In this document: positions 1 through 4,747 of the stretch, piece by piece
How the letters are laid out: each line of letters begins with the position of its first letter
Numbering within the stretch: the stretch's first letter is position 1
Origin: Betaproteobacteria bacterium
GTDB taxonomy: Bacteria; Pseudomonadota; Gammaproteobacteria; Burkholderiales; Burkholderiaceae_C
Assembly (NCBI GenBank): GCA_025354965.1
Contig: JANXLW010000082.1
Span: 1 to 5,111, forward strand
Length of the DNA stretch: 5,111 nucleotides
Reading direction: 5' to 3'
Made by a program: the position numbers and the translations under genes
The notes under the pieces: model-generated
Databases searched by the model: none
The model's input: the letters and a program-made list of their open reading frames with translations, nothing else
What the model was told of the DNA's origin: nothing

Positions 1-290
1 TGGGCTCTCCAGCTTGACCTCTGCTCCTTTAATTCAAGCAAATACAGCAAGTGATGGGTCGTCAACATACCATCGCAACGCCCCCGACCAGGCTCTTCCC
101 CATCTTGAATAACGCACTTGTCGATAGCGGTGAAGGTAACGGGGGTCTGCGCTGTGTTCTGGACCGTCGCAATCCATTTGCTGGTATTCGCTGTATCCAC
201 GTAAGAGGGTAAACCGGGTTGGTCATCGCATACACCGAACTGAACATCGGTGAATGGGCCACTTTGGCAGTTTGCACCAAAAAAATTCAC
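1..290 (-). CDS. Putative PD-(D/E)XK-like nuclease, N-terminal part, partner of the ATPase; runs off left edge
   Basis: An open frame of 96 codons starts at a GTG and has no stop before the window edge, so the C-terminus is missing. I translated it by hand. It begins VNFFGANCQSGPFTDVQFGV and looks like genuine protein. Around residues 71-91 it reads GRCDGMLTTHHLLYLLELKE: an Asp (D73) on one strand and E86-L-K88 on the next hydrophobic strand. That is the D...ExK layout of restriction-endonuclease-fold nucleases. A Trp follows at 94. The start lies 3 nt after the ATPase stop, with a GAGGAG ribosome site 9 nt upstream inside the ATPase 3' end, so the two are surely co-translated. Inference: DNA or RNA cleavage controlled by the ATPase. 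The fold is not proven, because only one short motif is visible and the rest of the domain is outside the window. Seven T residues follow the second codon. I do not recognise a named family. Confidence 0.8.
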   Translation of the reverse strand, partial: MNFFGANCQSGPFTDVQFGVCDDQPGLPSYVDTANTSKWIATVQNTAQTPVTFTAIDKCVIQDGEEPGRGRCDGMLTTHHLLYLLELKEQRSSWRA

Positions 291-293
291 TGC

Positions 294-1535
294 TCAGATC
301 TCCTCTTCCAGCGCCAACAACTGGTCAAAGATGTCGTTACCCTGACGCAGAAAACTATTGAGCATGTTGTTATCCGACGGCAATCCCTCAAAAGTGGCTA
401 GTGGGCTTACCGTGCCCGTTACTTCATCGGATTGATAAATTGCCAAGTCCTCTGGGGCAATCATGGCGTGCACGGGCACGATCTCGGCTAACTTAGATAG
501 CAAGTCGGCGCGGCCACAAGCCTGCAGCTTTTGGTGCAAGCGATGCGCCTGCACAGACAGGCTGAGATAACTCACTATGTAAGGGCTGTGCGTAGTTAGC
601 ACCAACCGGTTGTGCTGCCCCTGAGCGTTGCATTCCAGCAGGCTTTTAAGCATTTCCCATTGAGAAGAAGGAAACAAGTTTTGTTCTGGCTCCTCCACGA
701 TGTTCAGAAAAGCTGTTTTGTTAAAGCGCGCAGACAGCGTGGAGATCGCTGCCCGTTGTTGTTCCTCGGTCAGGGTTTCATCCCTAAAGATGTTTTCAGC
801 CCACTTTTTAAAACGCGCCAACTCCTCGGTGCTCATCGGTTGTTGCTCTTTGCTTTTCGATTGCACCGCCTTGGACAAGTGCTGGCTTACCAAATACAAA
901 GGCACGAGCGACTGAAAGCCGCTGGAGGCATCGGTCAGTCGAAGCCTGTGCCCTTGACCTTTGATGTTGAGAATGTCGTTAAGTTTGTCGTACTCAATTT
1001 CTGTGTTGTTGATGGGCAGCTTGACCGTGGCCCCCATGCTTGTTTTTGCCTTGTCAAATTCCGTCAAGAACTCTTTAAGCGCTTCCGATGACAACTTCAA
1101 ATCGCGGGGGTGTCTGACGTACGCAATGAAATTGCGCTCAGCCGGGACATACATCACCTGCGGCAGTCGGTACGTGTGGTCACCCGTCTCGCGGATATGT
1201 AGCTGCCCTTTAACGTAGCTAATGGCGAAGGCATCGCCTCGGTACTCAAGCTCGGTTTCGTTCTCTGCATCAGAGTGCAAATAGTGTTCAAGACGGTGGT
1301 AGCTCAAGAGTTGGTTCTTGAGGCGCCCTTTGCGCTCAAACCACTTTTTATCGTAATCACCCCGCACCAAAGCCTTCTCCATCCATGAGAAGGTAGAAAA
1401 CATTTTGGCTAGCGTGCTCTTGCCAGAACCTTGGTTTCCAATCAAAACGGTGACGCGCTTGAACTCCATCCAGCCTTCGGTGGCGACCATGCCCTGACGA
1501 ATGGGGCCAAAGTTCTTTATGCGGAGTTGAATCAT
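294..1535 (-). CDS. OLD/ABC-like AAA-family ATPase of a probable defence module
   Basis: A 413-residue P-loop ATPase of the AAA_15/AAA_21, OLD/RecF-like type. With the ATG at 1535 it begins MIQLRIKNFGPI, the usual first strand of the family. Walker A is GNQGSGKST (33-41). A YVPAERN motif (129-135) is often seen in these ATPases. An ABC-like signature, DASSGFQSL, is at 202-210. Walker B with catalytic acids, FLNIVEEPEQ, is at 276-285, and the switch histidine is in TTHSPY (314-319). All ATPase motifs are intact. The insert at about 50-125 and the helical stretch at about 220-270 are probably the arm or dimerising parts. No TOPRIM domain follows, unlike full OLD nucleases, so the nuclease function is probably supplied by the gene immediately downstream. 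A TTG 16 codons upstream (1583) is possible, but the ATG forms an ATGA overlap with a small ORF, which favours it. The ribosome site is weak (GGA, 8 nt upstream), which fits translational coupling. Role in anti-phage defence is inferred from family and context. Confidence 0.93.
   Translation of the reverse strand: MIQLRIKNFGPIRQGMVATEGWMEFKRVTVLIGNQGSGKSTLAKMFSTFSWMEKALVRGDYDKKWFERKGRLKNQLLSYHRLEHYLHSDAENETELEYRGDAFAISYVKGQLHIRETGDHTYRLPQVMYVPAERNFIAYVRHPRDLKLSSEALKEFLTEFDKAKTSMGATVKLPINNTEIEYDKLNDILNIKGQGHRLRLTDASSGFQSLVPLYLVSQHLSKAVQSKSKEQQPMSTEELARFKKWAENIFRDETLTEEQQRAAISTLSARFNKTAFLNIVEEPEQNLFPSSQWEMLKSLLECNAQGQHNRLVLTTHSPYIVSYLSLSVQAHRLHQKLQACGRADLLSKLAEIVPVHAMIAPEDLAIYQSDEVTGTVSPLATFEGLPSDNNMLNSFLRQGNDIFDQLLALEEEI
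300..305 (-). promoter_or_regulatory. Ribosome binding site for the nuclease-like gene
   Basis: GAGGAG on the minus strand lies 9 nt before the GTG at 290. It falls inside the last codons of the ATPase (the LEEEI end), and it supports choosing this GTG as the start of the downstream gene. Confidence 0.65.
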
Positions 1536-1639
1536 GATGCTTGTCCAAAAATATCGCAAAAACCTGCGTGGGGTAGCGGCCAATTGCGCTTGTCCAGCGG
1601 GACATCAATATGGTCCGAGTGTGTTTTGGCTTTGTTCAT
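1532..1639 (-). CDS. Small ORF, 35 aa, coupled to the ATPase
   Basis: ATG at 1639 opens a 35-codon frame ending in a TGA that overlaps the ATPase ATG as ATGA. The peptide starts MNKAKTHSDHIDVPLDKRNW and ends FGQAS. It is hydrophilic, with no signal peptide or membrane segment. It begins 11 nt after the PIN gene's stop. An in-frame TTG at 1654 would instead overlap that stop. I see no good Shine-Dalgarno sequence before the ATG, which weakens the case. It could be a small component of the ATPase-nuclease module, a coupling leader, or the C-terminal remnant of a larger gene replaced when the toxin-antitoxin pair arrived. I do not recognise it. Confidence 0.4.
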   Translation of the reverse strand: MNKAKTHSDHIDVPLDKRNWPLPHAGFCDIFGQAS

Positions 1640-1650
1640 GGGTAAGGTTA

Positions 1651-2127
1651 TCAAAACACCGCATTTGACCGCTTGATGTAATCAAGGAAATTGATCCAGC
1701 GAACCGCGACCGCATCCATGTCACACACGGCAGGTATTTTGTATTTCAGGATGTTTTTTGGCAGGTTGGGTTGCCAGCTTTCATCGGTGACCAACTCAGC
1801 CTGGTGCGCTCGTGCGGTAGCGACAATAAATAAATCGTTTTCGCCTACACCTTCACCGTACTTATCGCCAACGACACCCAGAAGATTCTTGATGCGCATG
1901 GCATCTTGAAGAATCGCATTGGTCATATCCAACAGTTCCAAATGACTGTCTTTCAGCCACTGTCCACACTCAGGCGCTTTGCGTGTGACTTCTTCCAGTG
2001 CCACGCCAGGCATTTTCAGATTGCCGTCCTCAATTTGCCCTGCCATCCATTCCCACAAGCCGGGAAACTGCTGCAAGGGATAGTTATCCCAAGCGTAGAT
2101 CATGGATGACGCGTCAAACACCTGCAA
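1651..2127 (-). CDS. DUF4411 PIN-like ribonuclease, probable toxin
   Basis: A 158-residue protein with the acidic residues of a PIN-domain RNase: D5 in the first strand (VFDASSMIYAWD), E45 in VALEEV, D98 in ENDLFIVATA and D115 in LVTDES. The end (IPAVCDMDAVAVRWINFLDY) is typical of the DUF4411 branch as I know it. The start is a TTG 13 codons' worth of bases inside no coding gap: it overlaps the last 14 nt of the regulator gene. It has GGAG 7 nt upstream. An internal ATG at 2103 would remove D5 and is therefore rejected, while GTG at 2121 keeps D5 but has poorer spacing. Known PIN toxins cleave tRNA, rRNA or mRNA in a metal-dependent way. Here the target is unknown. The upstream XRE/ImmA-IrrE gene is the expected partner and likely antitoxin. 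All four acids are present, so the enzyme should be active. Confidence 0.88.
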   Translation of the reverse strand: MQVFDASSMIYAWDNYPLQQFPGLWEWMAGQIEDGNLKMPGVALEEVTRKAPECGQWLKDSHLELLDMTNAILQDAMRIKNLLGVVGDKYGEGVGENDLFIVATARAHQAELVTDESWQPNLPKNILKYKIPAVCDMDAVAVRWINFLDYIKRSNAVF

Positions 2128-3262
2128 AGTGTTGCTCCAGCAGGTGTAGGTCTTTGATCTTCAGGTTGTCCAGGTAGCTGCTGGCCTTAGCCAGCGTGAT
2201 GTGGCGGGCGCTCAGGGCATCCAGCACCGTGCGCACATAGGTATCGCCAAAAACATGTTTGGGTTCCCGATTGCGGTAGGCACGGCTACCACCTTCGTCT
2301 GTTGCGGGCACGTTGTTGCTGCGCCAATTGCGGTAGGCCGCATATTCGTCACGCGGCAAGCGCCCTGCGTCCATCAGGCGGCGCAAGATCACTTCACAAC
2401 TCACGCCCCAAGCCTTGCGCTGCTTCACCAGCCACTCATCAAACTGAGAAACCTCTGCGGGCCGGTCTGCATCGCGTATGGCCTGCAAAAACGCCTCCGG
2501 CACCAACAGATTTCCGGCAAATGCATTGGCCTCCCGCTCGCGGCCGTCGTAGGAATGCATGTCGCGGTCGTCGTCAATGGAACTGGTCTTGTGCAACAGC
2601 ACATGGCCCAGCTCATGCATCAAGGTGAACGACTGCTGGGGTTCGGCAGATTGTTTCTTCACCACGATGACCGGACACGCAGCATCAAACAAAGAGAAGC
2701 CCAGAATCGGACTCTCTTTGGCAATCTGCCATGCACCGTTGTAGCCATTGCTTTGGAAAACCAGTAGCCCCTTGGCCTCCACGGCGCTGCGGTAGCTGTC
2801 AAAGTCATTGGTATCCGCCAGCCCAAGCCACTGGCGCACCTTGCGGGCTGCCTCCACTGCGTTGAGTTTGGTGAGGTCGGGCGGGCTGTAGCGGGGACGG
2901 TCCGCATCGTCCAATTCGTCCCGCAGGTTCAGGTAAACGGCGCGCTGCCGTTCCACGCGCTCTATCAAAGCCTTGACCCGGGCAGATAACTCTAGCTTCT
3001 GGTTTGCCAGCGTGCGGAACTGAGGGGAATGCACCTGGGCCGCATCAACCTGTTCAGGCTCCAAAAAGAACAGAACCCCACGGCCGAAATAGTCCGCCAG
3101 CTTGCGCAGTTGATTGAACGTGAGGCCCGGTTCACCTGCCAGAACTTTGCTCAAATTCGCTGCTGGAATGCCCACCTCAGACGCGCACTCGTCCACCGTG
3201 ATACCGCGATCCGCGCAACACCACGCTAGACGGTCAGGGTTGATCGACTGAATGCGCTCCAT
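2114..3262 (-). CDS. XRE-family HTH and ImmA/IrrE zinc metallopeptidase regulator, probable antitoxin
   Basis: A 382-residue two-domain protein. Residues about 10-67 form an XRE/Cro-CI helix-turn-helix (LAWCCADRGITVDECASEVG, then NLSKVLAGEPGLTFNQLRKLADYF). A linker rich in charged helices follows (about 85-150). The second domain is an ImmA/IrrE (COG2856) peptidase: zinc motif HELGH at 216-220 and the third ligand E244 in EREANAFAGNLLVP. Both motifs are intact. In known relatives such as ImmA and IrrE, the peptidase cleaves a repressor to switch on a stress or mobile-element response. HTH-peptidase fusions also occur as partners of PIN-like or DUF4411 toxins. Here it overlaps the PIN gene by 14 nt, fitting a toxin-antitoxin operon with the regulator first. 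It probably represses its own promoter. ATG at 3262 is chosen because it directly precedes the HTH. No Shine-Dalgarno is visible, and a -10-like box lies only 8 nt upstream, so the message may be nearly leaderless. Confidence 0.92.
   Translation of the reverse strand: MERIQSINPDRLAWCCADRGITVDECASEVGIPAANLSKVLAGEPGLTFNQLRKLADYFGRGVLFFLEPEQVDAAQVHSPQFRTLANQKLELSARVKALIERVERQRAVYLNLRDELDDADRPRYSPPDLTKLNAVEAARKVRQWLGLADTNDFDSYRSAVEAKGLLVFQSNGYNGAWQIAKESPILGFSLFDAACPVIVVKKQSAEPQQSFTLMHELGHVLLHKTSSIDDDRDMHSYDGREREANAFAGNLLVPEAFLQAIRDADRPAEVSQFDEWLVKQRKAWGVSCEVILRRLMDAGRLPRDEYAAYRNWRSNNVPATDEGGSRAYRNREPKHVFGDTYVRTVLDALSARHITLAKASSYLDNLKIKDLHLLEQHFAGV
2135..2138 (-). promoter_or_regulatory. Ribosome binding site deciding the TTG start of the PIN gene
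   Basis: GGAG on the minus strand is 7 nt before the TTG at 2127. This supports the rare TTG start over the internal ATG at 2103, which would delete the first catalytic aspartate. Confidence 0.55.
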
Positions 3263-3270
3263 ATCAATGG

Positions 3271-3297
3271 ATTCTATAGAGGTCTAAGGGTGGACAA
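3271..3297 (-). promoter_or_regulatory. Candidate promoter of the regulator-PIN-ATPase operon
   Basis: On the minus strand, TTGTCC (3297-3292, four of six to the -35 consensus) and TAGAAT (3276-3271, five of six to the -10 consensus) are separated by 15 bp, which is shorter than ideal. The -10 sits inside the 8-bp palindrome TCTATAGA (3273-3280). Transcription would start about 0-3 nt before the ATG at 3262, giving a leaderless or nearly leaderless mRNA, consistent with the missing ribosome site. GGTCT occurs at 3281-3285 and 3301-3305, 20 bp apart, and could be regulator half-sites. Confidence 0.3.
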
Positions 3298-3320
3298 AGC
3301 GGTCTCTGGAATAGCTCGGA

Positions 3321-3345
3321 AGCGACAAATCTGTGTGTCGTTTTT
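3321..3345. promoter_or_regulatory. Short inverted repeat, possible operator
   Basis: CGACA (3323-3327) and TGTCG (3336-3340) form a 5-bp inverted repeat around 8 nt. It extends to 7 bp on the plus-strand RNA if one G-U and one A-U pair are allowed, and it is followed by a T run. No plus-strand gene needs a terminator, so I favour an operator for the HTH regulator or chance. Confidence 0.2.
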
Positions 3346-3439
3346 CACTCAATTGCAGGGATGACCATTTTGGTGATGCTGCGGAAATCGTCTGCCACCA
3401 ACGCGAAAGACCAGTCCACGCAGAGAAGCTAGCCCTGCT

Positions 3440-3473
3440 GCGACCATATCGAGGACATCCTCGCTATGGTCGC
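3440..3473. repeat. Long hairpin 3' of hsdS (REP-like palindrome or transcript end)
   Basis: GCGACCATA (3440-3448) pairs perfectly with TATGGTCGC (3465-3473). Inside it, CGAGG (3450-3454) pairs with CCTCG (3459-3463) around a 4-nt loop. One T/C mismatch separates the two stems, giving 14 paired bases in 34 nt. It starts 27 nt past the hsdS stop. No T run follows on either strand, so it is not a classical intrinsic terminator. A 3'-end stabilising structure, factor-assisted terminator or REP-like repeat are all possible. Confidence 0.75.
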
Positions 3474-3500
3474 CGATGGATGAACTGTCAAGGACTTCGG

Positions 3501-4628
3501 TTACATATTGCCACTGAAGGCCTGGTGCAACAAAGACTTTTTCAGATCGTCCAACGCGGCAATTTTGCGCTGGTAGATCGATTCGAGGCTTTGAGTTTCG
3601 TCGAGCAGCGAGTCCAACATCTCAGCAGTGTCTATTTGCTTTGCAATCGACGGCAATGAAATTTCCAATTCCTTGATCATGCCGATTTTCAGAAACTTCG
3701 TACCAGCTCCGACCGACTGCTCCTTGAAGCGCCTCAAACTCTTGAGCATTTGAAAGTACAGGAAGCGATACGACAACAGATTCTCATCAACCACTGTAAT
3801 CACATAAGTTCGTTGGTAGGCGTTGAACTTGCCCTTGTAATGTTTGACATTAAAGTCGCCGACGGCGTTATTGCCTGCTAGCAAAATTGCTTCGCAATCG
3901 AATGCGTAGTTGTCAATGGCGTAGATTTCTTTGGCGCAGGTGAAGAAAGGGTAAGCACCATTTGCATTAGCCGCATTGGAGTCGAGCTTACCTGTCTTGA
4001 TGGTGACGTAGTTTCCAAGCGCCGCGCTTTCGCCACTTACAGAGTCTAGAACGCTATCAAAAATGGCGCGGGCGTTCTGGAGGTTTTGTTCGGCGTTGGC
4101 TCGGGCGGTGGCGATGCCGTCGAAGGCTTCGTCGAGGAGGGTGACGATGCGTTGCTGTTCCCTGTGGTCAGTCGGATACGAAAAGGGCACCCGTGAAATA
4201 TCCTGCTGATTGACACTAGCTTGATTGACAGACTGTTTGCAGGTCTTCCGCCAGTAGCCTGTATCGAACAAGTATTTAAGGAAAAACTCAAGATAGGCAC
4301 TTTTAACTTCTGCGATTGGCCGTATCAGCAGAAGGTTCACACCATGATAAACATCCTCGTCCAAATCAAAGACGGCGGTCTTTCCCACATGAATTGGGCT
4401 GTTTATGTGGCTAAACAAAATGTCACCTTTAATCAGCTTGAACTTGCTTTTCTCGCTCTCACTAATTTCGGCGTATCCGACTCGCGATAGATCAAAAGAT
4501 GCCAATGAAATTGACTCGATGCGTGAGATTCTTTGCCCCACGCCACTTTTGTCCTGTTTGCAATTCAACCCATTCTTGATGGTTGCTAAAACATCGCCCA
4601 GAGAACTGGTTTTCCACCCCGCCTTCAT
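3501..4628 (-). CDS. hsdS: Type I restriction-modification specificity subunit HsdS
   Basis: A 375-residue DNA-recognition subunit that would bind two HsdM copies and direct methylation or HsdR cleavage at a bipartite site. The layout is classical: target-recognition domain 1 (about 1-155, opening GWKTSSLGDVLATIKNG), conserved helical spacer 1 (about 156-195, HREQQRIVTLLDEAFDGI), target-recognition domain 2 (about 200-328, containing TIKTGKLDSN and GAGTKFLKIGMIKELEISLP), and spacer 2 ending LKKSLLHQAFSGNM, the usual HsdS tail. The length is normal and both half-sites are covered, so it appears functional. ATG at 4628 is chosen because MKAGWK is the usual N-terminus and the ATG overlaps the preceding small ORF. 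A TTG at 4682 would add an unlikely hydrophobic leader. Composition is mosaic: the first spacer (about 4060-4160) is clearly GC-richer than the flanking recognition domains. The recognition sequence cannot be read from the protein. hsdM is presumably to the right and hsdR outside the window. Confidence 0.94.
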   Translation of the reverse strand: MKAGWKTSSLGDVLATIKNGLNCKQDKSGVGQRISRIESISLASFDLSRVGYAEISESEKSKFKLIKGDILFSHINSPIHVGKTAVFDLDEDVYHGVNLLLIRPIAEVKSAYLEFFLKYLFDTGYWRKTCKQSVNQASVNQQDISRVPFSYPTDHREQQRIVTLLDEAFDGIATARANAEQNLQNARAIFDSVLDSVSGESAALGNYVTIKTGKLDSNAANANGAYPFFTCAKEIYAIDNYAFDCEAILLAGNNAVGDFNVKHYKGKFNAYQRTYVITVVDENLLSYRFLYFQMLKSLRRFKEQSVGAGTKFLKIGMIKELEISLPSIAKQIDTAEMLDSLLDETQSLESIYQRKIAALDDLKKSLLHQAFSGNM

Positions 4629-4747
4629 GCCCCAGCCCCCAACGCAGTCCAACCCAGCGATCGCAGCGAAAAATACAAGCAAAATCGGCCTCTAGCCCTA
4701 GCAGAATCTACGCAAGCAGCTATTAAGTCAGTAGCAACCATTTTCAT
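4625..4747 (-). CDS. Small ORF, 40 aa, overlapping both neighbours by ATGA
   Basis: ATG at 4747 overlaps the stop of the DUF1016 gene (ATGA), has GGAGAG 6 nt upstream, and the frame ends in a TGA overlapping the hsdS ATG (ATGA again). A second in-frame ATG lies at 4741. The peptide starts MKMVATDLIAACVDSARARG and ends LGAGA, with no recognised domain and a mildly hydrophobic middle. The perfect double overlap and good ribosome site argue that ribosomes translate it. Arg AGG/AGA codons and a bland sequence argue that the peptide itself may not matter. It may serve as a coupling bridge that carries ribosomes to hsdS, whose own ribosome site is only G-rich. Confidence 0.4.
   Translation of the reverse strand: MKMVATDLIAACVDSARARGRFCLYFSLRSLGWTALGAGA

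Larger units (their letters stand above)
3263..3500. other. Intergenic spacer between hsdS and the regulator gene
   Basis: This 238-bp stretch is the only sizeable non-coding gap in the window. It holds the strong hairpin at 3440-3473, the small inverted repeat at 3323-3340 and the candidate promoter near 3271-3297. A TTGACA box occurs on the minus strand at 3491-3486, but the -10 position 17 bp on is poor. A 24-codon GTG frame (3345-3419, ending VADDFRSITKMVIPAIE) reads like protein but is too short to call. It marks the junction between the type I RM genes and the toxin-antitoxin/ATPase block. Confidence 0.6.

Noticed and set aside
62..280. 72-codon minus-strand frame starting at 280
   Set aside because: It lies in another frame of the GTG-start nuclease-like gene, which has the better ribosome site, motif and coupling to the ATPase. 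The peptide is Arg/Pro/Ser-rich, as shadow frames often are.
612..1091. 159-codon plus-strand frame
   Set aside because: It is antisense to the ATPase, whose motifs are all intact. No recognisable domain and no ribosome site evidence.
1536..1583. N-terminal extension of the ATPase from TTG at 1583
   Set aside because: The ATG at 1535 directly precedes the first family strand and makes an ATGA overlap with the small ORF. The extension (MAATPRRFLRYFW) is not expected in the family.
1539..1596. 9-bp direct repeat GCTTGTCCA at 1539-1547 and 1588-1596
   Set aside because: It is short, lies within the small ORF, and there are no flanking mobile-element features. Probably chance.
2201..2767. 188-codon plus-strand frame
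   Set aside because: It is antisense to the ImmA/IrrE regulator and arises from GC-biased codons. The sequence is His/Ala-rich without a recognisable domain.
3321..3345. Plus-strand intrinsic terminator (stem plus T5)
   Set aside because: The stem is weak and no plus-strand gene precedes it. Kept only as a possible operator.
3333..3659. 108-codon plus-strand frame across the spacer and the hsdS 3' end
   Set aside because: It is antisense to the conserved C-terminus of HsdS and translates through the hairpin. Not protein-like.
4629..4682. N-terminal extension of HsdS from TTG at 4682
   Set aside because: It adds a signal-peptide-like stretch not found on cytoplasmic HsdS proteins, while MKAGWK at 4628 is the usual start.
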